Shown: positions 54,954-63,011 of the stretch, one piece after another
Layout: each line of letters opens with the position of its first letter
Position numbering within the stretch: position 1 is the first letter of the stretch
Origin: CBDDYU01 sp965235655
GTDB lineage: Bacteria; Pseudomonadota; Alphaproteobacteria; Pelagibacterales; Pelagibacteraceae
Direction: 5' to 3'
NCBI GenBank assembly: GCA_965235655.1
Contig: CBDDYU010000002.1
Location: 124,001-188,000 of the forward strand
DNA length: 64,000 nt
Notes under the pieces: generated by a model
Seen by the model: only the letters and a program-made list of their open reading frames with translations
The model's database searches: none
Told to the model about the DNA's origin: nothing
Translations under genes and position numbers: made by a program

Positions 54954-55370
54954 TTATTTGCTTGGCTTTGCTAAAATTAAGTTTGGATCAAATATAGTAA
55001 TTTTTATTCTAGAATACCATTCAGACACTGCCACTATCTCCTCGTCAGTCAACATTTGAGCAATGATTGACATTTGAGGGTGAGCAAGTCTGTTGGTTTT
55101 ATAATCCTGAAGTTTAGCTATTAAATAATCTTTATGTTGTGCAGTTAAGTTAGGAATAATAACAGAATTCCCACCAGAGGCTGCCACCCCATCTAAACCA
55201 TGGCATGCAGAACATATAGTTTGAGCTTTTTCTTTTCCTATTTTAATTTCATCTGTTAAATTAGATGCTACTGTTGCGGCTACTGAACCACTCTCAGCTT
55301 GGGTATCAGCATAGGTCAACGTTGAAAAAAAAGAAAATAAAGTAATAAATAAAACTAAAATAATTTTCAT
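54954..55370 (-). CDS. Secreted class I cytochrome c
   Basis: A 138-residue protein with a signal peptide (to about 21) and one haem site CSACHG near 53-58. The distal methionine is probably in HPQMSIIAQMLTDEEI. It resembles c553/c4-type electron carriers of the periplasm. It overlaps the upstream small secreted protein by one base and follows the PQQ-type dehydrogenase gene in transcription order, so it is a likely electron acceptor for that enzyme. A complete c-type fold is present. Confidence 0.88.
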   Translation of the reverse strand: MKIILVLFITLFSFFSTLTYADTQAESGSVAATVASNLTDEIKIGKEKAQTICSACHGLDGVAASGGNSVIIPNLTAQHKDYLIAKLQDYKTNRLAHPQMSIIAQMLTDEEIVAVSEWYSRIKITIFDPNLILAKPSK

Positions 55371-55768
55371 TAGTTCATTCTAGTATGACTTATAATTTTT
55401 ATAGCTTCTACGAGTTTTGCTTCACCTTCTTTTAATTTTCCAGCATCACATAAAGCTTTTCCTTCGTCTTTAAGAACTTTAATCTTATCAAGGTCTGCTT
55501 GAGTGTATTTGTATTGTTTTTTTCCATACTCTCTTTCAGACTCTTTCCAGATTGAATTTTGATAGTACTTACACAGGTAATCCGGAGAATTTAAGTACGC
55601 TTGATATTCTGCTTCCGTCATACATTTGCTGTCTCTTACTTGCTTAAATTCTCCATCCTCAGTCCAATTAGCAAGTCCACTACAAATTTTTTGTTCACCA
55701 TCGCTTGCAGCATTTGCCGCAAAGCTGCTTAGAAATATGAAAGTAACTAAAAGTAAAATTTTTTTCAT
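55370..55768 (-). CDS. Small secreted protein between sugar dehydrogenase and cytochrome c
   Basis: A 132-residue protein with a signal peptide ending ANAA. The mature part is mostly helical and charged, with five cysteines, spaced so that disulfides are likely (KICSGL, SKCMTE, YLCKYY, ALCDAG). I do not recognise it. Its coupling to the cytochrome gene (1-bp overlap) and its place downstream of the dehydrogenase suggest a periplasmic partner in the same electron-transfer unit. Confidence 0.8.
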   Translation of the reverse strand: MKKILLLVTFIFLSSFAANAASDGEQKICSGLANWTEDGEFKQVRDSKCMTEAEYQAYLNSPDYLCKYYQNSIWKESEREYGKKQYKYTQADLDKIKVLKDEGKALCDAGKLKEGEAKLVEAIKIISHTRMN

Positions 55769-55800
55769 TGTTTATTTTTTTTCGTTTTGTAAATTTTTAT

Positions 55801-55835
55801 TAAAAAAGGGACCGTTGATTAACGGTCCCTTTTAA
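55801..55835 (-). terminator. Intrinsic terminator after the PQQ-type dehydrogenase gene
   Basis: On the minus strand GGGACCGTT, a four-base loop and AACGGTCCC form a nine-bp stem (55829-55821 with 55816-55808) followed by a T run. It lies ten bases past the dehydrogenase stop. As with the TRAP binding protein, a strong terminator directly follows the first, secreted gene of a cluster. Confidence 0.9.
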
Positions 55836-55844
55836 ATTTATTTA

Positions 55845-57131
55845 TTAACCTTCGTAAGATATTCTATAAATAACTCCAGCTTTATCGTCTGAAACTAATA
55901 TAGAACCATCAAAGTATTGTTGAACATCAACTGGTCTACCTAAGTAAGTACCCATTTCAGTCATCCAACCATCAGCAAAAGGCTCTGTTTTTGTAGCATT
56001 GCCTTTACTGTCTAGGTAAGTAACCATAACTCTAGCACCTCTAGGTTTTACAGCATTCCATGAACCATGTTGCGCACTAAAGATTGCATTATGGTATTTT
56101 TTTGGAAACTGTTTTCCAGTATAGAACATCATTCCTAAGTCTGCAGCATGAGCAATCATCTCAACTTGAGGCTTCACATATCTGTCTGCATCTTTTTTAG
56201 GAATTGTTTGTTCTTTATACTCATTGGTTCTAACTTCTCCACCACCAGTATACGGGTGACCATACCACATGCCCATTTTAGGCATTCTGTTTAGCTCACC
56301 TGGAGGAGTTTCATCTCCCATACCGTCAACTTGGTTATCAGTAAACCATAAAGATCCATCTTTAGGATTAAAAGCATGCCCAACTGAGTTTCTTATTCCA
56401 GTTGCTACAACTTTTCTATCAAGGTCTCCTGGGAAACGATTAAAGCTAATCATTCCACCAATTCCAACTTCTTGGTATAGATCCAATTTGTCTGCTGGAG
56501 CTACGTTGTGAGGCTGACCTAAACTAACATAAAGTTTATTGTCTGCTTTATTAACAGCACAAACTCTAGCCGTGTGGTTATAAGATTCCTCCTCAACTGG
56601 TATCAAATTACCTTGATCAATAATCGGTACAGCTACAGTGTCAGGACTTTCCATAAAATATTCAGCAGCTGGGAACCATAAAACTCTGTTTCTTTCTGCT
56701 ACATACAAATGGCCATCATCACTAAAACAAACACCATTGGGGATATCAAACTTAACTGTTGGAGCAAACTGCTCTACAGTATCTGCAATATCATCCATGT
56801 CTCTATCAGTTGCTTGCCAAACTTTATCTTTTCTTGTTCCAATCCAAACTGTTGTTTTGTTTCTTGCAACAGCCATGTGTCTTGCATCAGGTACTACAGC
56901 AAATACACTAATTGAAAATCCTGCAGGTAAATTAATATTTGGCAAAATGTTTTTCTTAACATTTGCAGCAAATTTAGTGTCCTGAGGGATTACAATTGCT
57001 TGAGTTGTATCACCTGATTTGTACATGCTACTTAATTTTTTAATTGTTGCCTCATCTCCAGCAGCAAAAACAGAAGTAGCGATTGAGCTTACGAACAAAA
57101 AAGTACTTAATGTTGAAAGTATTTTTTTCAT
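55845..57131 (-). CDS. Secreted PQQ-type sugar/sorbosone dehydrogenase-like beta-propeller
   Basis: A 428-residue secreted protein with a signal peptide ending VFA. The glucose/sorbosone dehydrogenase beta-propeller pattern is clear: LPAGFSISVFAVVPDARHMAV, then IPNGVCFSDDGHLYVAERNRV, TGIRNSVGHAFNPKDGSLWFTDNQ and FSAQHGSWN. Relatives use PQQ to oxidise sugars or aldehydes. No PQQ synthesis genes are in view, so the cofactor may be scavenged, or the propeller may not use it. The substrate is unknown. AGGAG upstream is a good ribosome-binding site. It leads the dehydrogenase, small protein, cytochrome c cluster. Confidence 0.88.
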   Translation of the reverse strand: MKKILSTLSTFLFVSSIATSVFAAGDEATIKKLSSMYKSGDTTQAIVIPQDTKFAANVKKNILPNINLPAGFSISVFAVVPDARHMAVARNKTTVWIGTRKDKVWQATDRDMDDIADTVEQFAPTVKFDIPNGVCFSDDGHLYVAERNRVLWFPAAEYFMESPDTVAVPIIDQGNLIPVEEESYNHTARVCAVNKADNKLYVSLGQPHNVAPADKLDLYQEVGIGGMISFNRFPGDLDRKVVATGIRNSVGHAFNPKDGSLWFTDNQVDGMGDETPPGELNRMPKMGMWYGHPYTGGGEVRTNEYKEQTIPKKDADRYVKPQVEMIAHAADLGMMFYTGKQFPKKYHNAIFSAQHGSWNAVKPRGARVMVTYLDSKGNATKTEPFADGWMTEMGTYLGRPVDVQQYFDGSILVSDDKAGVIYRISYEG

Positions 57132-57319
57132 TATCTTCTCTCCTATAGTTTATTAAAAAAAAAGTGTCTCAAGTTTAAAGGTTGAAGTATACAGTAGTGA
57201 TTAACGTAAATGTTTGCTGCATTACTAAGATCTACGTAACTGAGGGTTTTCTTCAAATATAATCAAATAAATTTCAAGTAATAGGTCAGTTAAATAGCTG
57301 ATCTTTTGATATAAAAAGA
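57132..57319. other. Spacer upstream of the dehydrogenase, no gene seen
   Basis: This 188-bp region is AT-rich and holds the AGGAG ribosome-binding site of the dehydrogenase. A weak imperfect hairpin is visible (GTAAATG against CATTAC near 57210-57230). I find no convincing promoter pair and no coding potential. Confidence 0.4.
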
Positions 57320-57808
57320 TTATTTATGTTTTCTTAAAAATTTCATTAACGAGGATATTATTTCTATATTCGAATTTATAAATTCAACCGTAAGATCTTC
57401 AGAAGGCCTAATGTTTCTAATTTTTAAATCATGTTTTTTTTGGATACGTGCTGACATTTTAATAAAAAATCCTTTTTCCAATCCTTCATCAATAATTTGG
57501 GCAATTGTTTTGTAGGAGTATTCGGGTAATTTACTGGATATACTTTCTTTATAGACCTCAATTCCAAGTGCATTTGCTTCAAATATTAATAAAAAAACTT
57601 TAAATTTTTTTATTGTAGATAAACACCATTGCATGCCAGGTTTGTCAGATCCTAATATAAAACTTTCTTTAAGATCACTTATCATCTCAATGTACTTACT
57701 ACAAAATTCTTCCAATGATGTTTCAAAAGGAAGGTTTTTTAGGTTTAACCTCTTAATAATTCTTTTCTCTCTTGCTGAACTTTCAATATTAATATTTTTT
57801 TGAAGCAT
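57320..57808 (-). CDS. Hypothetical protein with MarR-like winged-helix pattern
   Basis: A 162-residue protein with no signal or membrane segment. The middle (LPEYSYKTIAQIIDEGLEKGFF, about 91-112) reads like a winged-helix recognition helix. The following RNIRPSEDLTVEFIN resembles the wing and dimer region of MarR/PadR regulators. It is mostly helical otherwise. It stands alone, with 188 and 220 bp gaps on either side. A transcription regulator is the best guess, but the family is not identified. Confidence 0.65.
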   Translation of the reverse strand: MLQKNINIESSAREKRIIKRLNLKNLPFETSLEEFCSKYIEMISDLKESFILGSDKPGMQWCLSTIKKFKVFLLIFEANALGIEVYKESISSKLPEYSYKTIAQIIDEGLEKGFFIKMSARIQKKHDLKIRNIRPSEDLTVEFINSNIEIISSLMKFLRKHK

Positions 57809-58028
57809 ATTTAAAATTTGAGAATATAATTATTTTGAGACAGCTTAAATGTATTTGTTTCATATATAAAAATAACCAAACCATACTTTAATTAATACGG
57901 GAAAAAATTCCTTAAAAATTTTATAATTTGGTTGAGATACCTTTAGGTTGGAGTCAAAAATTTTTCTTCTATTTGGTGAATCTATTGACTTTTATAGGCT
58001 TTTTGAAAAAATATTTTTTTAATTTAAA

Positions 58029-58982
58029 TTAATTTACTTTATTTTTGCAATTTCCAGTTTTGAAAAACTCATCAATATTGTCTATAGCTAAATTGGCCAT
58101 GGCAATTCTTGTGTGTTTAGTTGCACTTCCAAGGTGAGGTAGAATGAATACACTTTTAATTTTTAGGTAGCCTGGATTTAAATTTGGTTCACCTTTATAA
58201 ACATCAAGTCCTGCTGCATAAATTTTTCTTCTATTTAATGCATCTATTAAAGCTTCATCATCAACAATATCTCCACGTGCTACATTTGTTATAACCGCAC
58301 CTGTTGGAAAATATTCCAATGTTTCTTTATTAATTAAATTTTCTGTTTCTTTTGTTGCTGGACAACAAACTGACAATACATCTGAAACCCCAAAAAGACT
58401 TTTAATATCATCATGGTAAATGGCACCCTGTTCTTTTTCTTCACTTAGTTTTGATCTATTATGGTAATGAATTATCATTCCTAAAGATCTTGCTATTTTT
58501 GCAATCTTTTGACCTATTCTTCCCATTCCTAAAATTCCAAGCCTCGTACCAGTTAACTGTTTTCCTATCAAATAATCACTAGACCATCTCCAGCTACTTT
58601 CTTTTGCTGCTTGAATTCCCTCAGGAACTCTCCTGCATGCTCCAAGAATTAATAAAATTCCAATTTCTGCTGTGGCATCAGATAAAACCTCTGGTGTATT
58701 AGTTACGGCTATTCCTCTTTTTTTAGCTGCTTCTAAATCAATATTACCAAAGCCCACTGCAAAATTAGAAATCACTTTAACGCTATCTGGTAACTTATTT
58801 ATAGTATCTTCATCCATCTTGTCAGTTAAAGAGGTTAAAATTGCATCATACCCCTCACTTAGTTCAATAAGTTTTGACTGAGAGTATAATTCATCGTTAC
58901 CATTAGATTTTGCATCGAAAATTTTTGAGGCTTTTTCTTCAGATTCTTTTAATAGCTTTCTTGTAATTATAATTTTTTTCAT
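58029..58982 (-). CDS. D-2-hydroxyacid dehydrogenase (glyoxylate/hydroxypyruvate reductase)
   Basis: A 317-residue NAD(P)-dependent dehydrogenase counted from the ATG at 58982, two bases after the glcF stop. A longer form from 59030 would run into glcF and begins with an unnatural Trp-rich stretch. GILGMGRIGQKIAKIARSLG near 149-168 binds the cofactor. TNVARGDIVDDEALIDAL and the catalytic His in LPHLGSAT follow. By family it reduces glyoxylate or hydroxypyruvate. Next to glcDEF it can close a glycolate-glyoxylate loop, or protect from glyoxylate build-up. Confidence 0.9.
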   Translation of the reverse strand: MKKIIITRKLLKESEEKASKIFDAKSNGNDELYSQSKLIELSEGYDAILTSLTDKMDEDTINKLPDSVKVISNFAVGFGNIDLEAAKKRGIAVTNTPEVLSDATAEIGILLILGACRRVPEGIQAAKESSWRWSSDYLIGKQLTGTRLGILGMGRIGQKIAKIARSLGMIIHYHNRSKLSEEKEQGAIYHDDIKSLFGVSDVLSVCCPATKETENLINKETLEYFPTGAVITNVARGDIVDDEALIDALNRRKIYAAGLDVYKGEPNLNPGYLKIKSVFILPHLGSATKHTRIAMANLAIDNIDEFFKTGNCKNKVN

Positions 58983-58984
58983 AG

Positions 58985-60280
58985 TTAATTTTTTTGTAAT
59001 ATTTTTGGTTTTGGTCCACCAGTATACCAATCTAATATCTCAATGGTATGTAAAATTGGTGTTTTAGTTCCATTAGAAATTTGAGTAATACAGCCTATAT
59101 TACCTGTTGAAATAAAATCAGGTTTTAAACTCTCAATGTTTTTAACTTTTTTGCTTAATAGCTCTTTGGCAATTTCAGTTTGTAAAATATTATAAGTTCC
59201 AGCGGACCCACAACAAATATGTCCTTCAGGAATTTCCATAATTTCATTATTTGTTTTTGAAAGTAATTCCATGGGTTGTCTGTGTACTTTTTGCCCATGC
59301 TGCATTGAGCATGCTGAATGATAAGCAATTTTATATTTCTTGTCCTTTGATTTAAAATTTAGTTTTAGATTTTCATTTAAATATTCAGATACATCTTTTG
59401 TTAAATCAGAAATTACCTTAGCTTTTTTTTTCATTTTTTCATCGTCTTTAAAGATAAAACCATAGTCCTTCATGGTTGTTCCACAGCCAGAAGTATTGGA
59501 TAAAATAGCATCTAAATTACCTTTTTGATGTTCCTCATACCAAGTATTAATATTATTTCTAAAATCTTGGTGTGCATCATCTTCTTTCCCCAAATGATGA
59601 TTTAACGATCCACAACATCTAATCTTTTTAGGAACAATAACTTCAACACCATGTCTGTTTAAAAGTCTAATGGTTGCCTCATTAATTTGAGGTGAAATTT
59701 CTTTTTGAACACAGCCAGTTAAAAGTGCAACTCTTGCAATTTTTTTTTGTCCAGTAACTGCATAAACTTCTTTTTGTTTTATGGTCTTTTTAGGAAAGCT
59801 TGTTGGCATTAAATTCATCATATCTTTTATTTTTGATGGCATTAAAAATTGAAAAGGTTTAGCTAATTTAACCATGTAACTTGCTAGTCTAAAATATCCA
59901 GTATTTGGAAGGACTACTGATAAAAAATTTCTTATTAATCGATCAAAAAATGGTCTCTCATAATTCTTTTCTATATACTTTCTGCCATGATCTATGACAT
60001 GCATATAATTTACCCCAGCAGGGCACGTGGTCATACAACTATAGCAGGATAAGCATCTATCAATATGTTTAACAACTTTTGGTGTTGGTTTTTTATTATT
60101 CTCCAACATGTCTTTAATAAGATAAATTCTACCTCTTGGGCCATCAAGCTCATCACCTAAAATTTGATGTGTTGGGCAAGTTGCATTACACATTCCACAA
60201 TGAACACATTGTTTAAAGATTTTTTCAGTAGATCGATTATCTGAATCTTTTAACTGTTTTGATGAAAAATTAGTCTGCAT
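58985..60280 (-). CDS. glcF: Glycolate oxidase iron-sulfur subunit
   Basis: A 431-residue protein with two 4Fe-4S motifs (CVHCGMCNATCP near 26-37, CLSCYSCMTTCP near 77-88). Two CCG domains follow (CCGSLNHH near 220, ICCGSAGTYN near 354). It passes electrons from GlcD/GlcE to the quinone pool. It overlaps glcE by one base. Length and motifs are complete. Confidence 0.96.
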   Translation of the reverse strand: MQTNFSSKQLKDSDNRSTEKIFKQCVHCGMCNATCPTHQILGDELDGPRGRIYLIKDMLENNKKPTPKVVKHIDRCLSCYSCMTTCPAGVNYMHVIDHGRKYIEKNYERPFFDRLIRNFLSVVLPNTGYFRLASYMVKLAKPFQFLMPSKIKDMMNLMPTSFPKKTIKQKEVYAVTGQKKIARVALLTGCVQKEISPQINEATIRLLNRHGVEVIVPKKIRCCGSLNHHLGKEDDAHQDFRNNINTWYEEHQKGNLDAILSNTSGCGTTMKDYGFIFKDDEKMKKKAKVISDLTKDVSEYLNENLKLNFKSKDKKYKIAYHSACSMQHGQKVHRQPMELLSKTNNEIMEIPEGHICCGSAGTYNILQTEIAKELLSKKVKNIESLKPDFISTGNIGCITQISNGTKTPILHTIEILDWYTGGPKPKILQKN

Positions 60281-61560
60281 TAAATTCCTCTATACATCTT
60301 TCCAGGATTAAATATTCTTTTAGGATCGAAGCTTTTTTTAATTTTTTCAGATATTAAAAGTCGTACATCATTAATAGTAAATAAAGTTTCTTCATAATCG
60401 TATTCATCTGAAGTTTTAACAATGGTTAAATATCCACCGTAATCTTGCGAAATTTTTTTTAGTTCTTTAATTTTCATATTCTTTTTTGCAGGCACTTCTA
60501 CCCAAAATAATGATCCACACCAATCAATATAATACTTAAACTTATTAGCTAAAAATTGCATCATTTTAACTCCATTCGATGGCGTGATTACTAATCGAAT
60601 TAGATTATTTTTTGTCTTAGAAAAAAGTTCTAGATTATTTATTTTTTTCCAGAATGGTACAGATTGGTAAACATCAAGTATTGTTATTTTATATTTTTCT
60701 AAATTTAATTCTTGAGTAAGTGCTTTAATTTTTTCATCAATAGATATTTTATCTCCCTCTACCCGTATTGCTAAAAATGAACCATCATATTTTAAATCAT
60801 TAAACTTAAACACTACATCTCTATTTTTTTGAAAATCATCTTCATTAGGCTCTAAGGGGATATAAACAGCACCAGAGATTTCACTACTAGAGCTAGACAT
60901 TTGATTAAACAATTCAAAAACTGTTTTTTTATCATCAACATATATCGCAATAGTGTTCGATAATTTTTTTTTTGGTAAAACTTTTAGGGTTACTTCAGTT
61001 AAAGCCACTAATGTACCAAATGATCCAGCTATAAGTTTAGATAAATCATAGCCTGTTACATTTTTTACTACAGTGCCTCCGGACTTAATTATATCTCCTT
61101 TGCCGTTAACTCCCTTAAATCCTAGTATGTGGTCTCTAACACTACCAACCTTAAACCTTCTAGAGCCAGCAAAATTACACGATAAATAACCTGCTATTGT
61201 TCCTTTATTGGATTTACCCGTCTCAATAAAGCCAAAGTCCATTGGTTCAAATGCTAACTCTTGATTATTTTTATCCAATGCTTTTTCAATTTCCTCAATA
61301 GGGGTACAAGCTTTTACTTTTATATAAAGTTCTTCCGGTAAATATTCAATTATACCAGAGATTTTAGACATAGATAACGTATTAGCTGATTGAGTTTTGT
61401 TTCCAATGAAACTTTTAGAGTTTGTGCCTATCAGTTCTGTAGAAGAATTTTTTTTATATAATTCTTTTATTAAATCTGAAACTTCCTCTTCATTTTTAGG
61501 GTAAAATATATTGTTAGAATCTTGGAAGATCTGGGAATTTATTTTTACTTTTGTGGACAT
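60280..61560 (-). CDS. glcE: Glycolate oxidase FAD-binding subunit GlcE
   Basis: A 426-residue FAD-binding protein of the GlcE type. A PCMH-type FAD domain contains ELIGTNSKSF and TIAGYLSCNFAGSRR, followed by GGTVVKNVTGYDLSKL. The C-terminal PKRIFNPGKMYRG closes the fold. It lacks the long C-terminal domain of GlcD. Its start overlaps the glcD end by 47 bp. That overlap is real, because both reading frames are conserved protein there. Confidence 0.95.
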   Translation of the reverse strand: MSTKVKINSQIFQDSNNIFYPKNEEEVSDLIKELYKKNSSTELIGTNSKSFIGNKTQSANTLSMSKISGIIEYLPEELYIKVKACTPIEEIEKALDKNNQELAFEPMDFGFIETGKSNKGTIAGYLSCNFAGSRRFKVGSVRDHILGFKGVNGKGDIIKSGGTVVKNVTGYDLSKLIAGSFGTLVALTEVTLKVLPKKKLSNTIAIYVDDKKTVFELFNQMSSSSSEISGAVYIPLEPNEDDFQKNRDVVFKFNDLKYDGSFLAIRVEGDKISIDEKIKALTQELNLEKYKITILDVYQSVPFWKKINNLELFSKTKNNLIRLVITPSNGVKMMQFLANKFKYYIDWCGSLFWVEVPAKKNMKIKELKKISQDYGGYLTIVKTSDEYDYEETLFTINDVRLLISEKIKKSFDPKRIFNPGKMYRGI

Positions 61561-63010
61561 GAACCCTTCCTTCCTCTGCGCATTTTCTAAGTATTGGATA
61601 AACTTTTCCTGGATTTAGTAAGTTTTTTTCATCTAATGCTTTTTTAATATCAAGTTGTTGCTGAATATCATCGTTATTAAACATTTCACACATGAGTTCT
61701 CGCTTTTCTACACCTACCCCATGCTCACCAGTTATCACCCCACCTAATCTTACACATGTTTTTAAAATTTCAGCTCCAAATTCTTCTGTTTTTCTTAATT
61801 GTTCTTTATCACTACCATCAAACATAATAAGTGGATGTAAGTTACCATCACCAGCATGAAAACAATTTGCAACTAATAAATTATATTTTTCAGAAAGTTT
61901 TTTTATTTCTAATAATGCTTCTGCTAATTTTCCTCTTGGGATAGATCCATCCATACAATAATAATCTGGCGCCATTGCTCCACAAGCTGGAAAAGCAGCT
62001 TTTCTTCCAGCCCAAAAAGAAAGTCGTTCTTTTTCATTTTTACTCAATTTTAGGCTAGAACAATTATTTTTTTTACATATATCACTAACTTTTTTAAGTA
62101 ATTCATTTACCTCAGACTCAGTTCCATCAAGTTCGACGATTAGTAAAAGTTCTGCATCTCTAGGATATCCTGCTTTACTAAAATTATCCGTTGCTTCAAT
62201 TAAAGCTTTGTCCATAATTTCCATTCCTGCTGGCACAATTCCACTTGAAATAATTTCTGATGCCGCATCCCCACCTTCTTTAATAGAAGGAAAACCAATC
62301 AACGCTGCTTTAACCACTTGAGGTTTTTTTAAAATTTTTACAGTAACTTCAGTAATTACTCCTAGCAAACCTTCAGACCCACAAATTAATCCCATAATAT
62401 CATAGCCCTCTTGGTCTAATGTTTTGCCTCCTATTCGACAAACTGTTCCATCCATCAAAACCATTTCTACACCTAAAATATTATTTGTGGTTGTTCCATA
62501 TTTTAACGAATGAACTCCACCTGAATTTTCAGCAACATTACCACCTATTGAACATGCAAGTTGGCTAGAAGGATCAGGTGCATAATAAAAACCTTTGTGT
62601 TGTACGGCATGAGTAATTCCCAAATTAGTAACACCAGGCTGTGTAACCACACACTTATTTTCAAAATCTATTTCTAAAATTTTATTAAACTTTCCAAGAC
62701 CTAAAAGAACTGCATCTTGTAATGGTAAAGCTCCTCCCGATAAACCTGTTCCAGCCCCTCTTGGTACAACTTTAATATTTTCATCATAGCAATACTTCAA
62801 AATTTTACTAACTTCCTCAGTATTTACAGGTAGCACTACGGCTAGTGGAGTTTGCGTATAAGCGGCTAAAGCATCAGTTTCATATGGTTTAATCTCATCA
62901 GCGTGACTTAAAACATTTTCTGGATTTATTAAGTTAGATAATTTTTTTACAATTAAATCCTTATTATTAAGAATAGATCTATCTATTTTTGGTAACACTA
63001 ATTCACTCAT
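61514..63010 (-). CDS. glcD: Glycolate oxidase subunit GlcD
   Basis: A 498-residue FAD-linked oxidase. VVPRGAGTGLSGGALP near 82-97 and GNVAENSGGVHSLKYG bind FAD. NCFHAGDGNLHPLI and TGEHGVGVEKRELM near 390-440 are the catalytic region. The end GRVHVHKSKNKFPDLPRF is the normal alphaproteobacterial GlcD close. It oxidises glycolate (or D-lactate-like acids) to glyoxylate. It follows the broken aminotransferase by one base and leads into glcE. Confidence 0.96.
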   Translation of the reverse strand: MSELVLPKIDRSILNNKDLIVKKLSNLINPENVLSHADEIKPYETDALAAYTQTPLAVVLPVNTEEVSKILKYCYDENIKVVPRGAGTGLSGGALPLQDAVLLGLGKFNKILEIDFENKCVVTQPGVTNLGITHAVQHKGFYYAPDPSSQLACSIGGNVAENSGGVHSLKYGTTTNNILGVEMVLMDGTVCRIGGKTLDQEGYDIMGLICGSEGLLGVITEVTVKILKKPQVVKAALIGFPSIKEGGDAASEIISSGIVPAGMEIMDKALIEATDNFSKAGYPRDAELLLIVELDGTESEVNELLKKVSDICKKNNCSSLKLSKNEKERLSFWAGRKAAFPACGAMAPDYYCMDGSIPRGKLAEALLEIKKLSEKYNLLVANCFHAGDGNLHPLIMFDGSDKEQLRKTEEFGAEILKTCVRLGGVITGEHGVGVEKRELMCEMFNNDDIQQQLDIKKALDEKNLLNPGKVYPILRKCAEEGRVHVHKSKNKFPDLPRF

Positions 63011-63011
63011 T

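Noticed and set aside
57928..58032. A 34-codon plus-strand ORF (TTG start) ending near the hydroxyacid dehydrogenase stop, with a hydrophobic middle.
   Set aside because: No ATG, no ribosome-binding site and composition expected of AT-rich DNA. It could be noise, so it was not listed as a gene.
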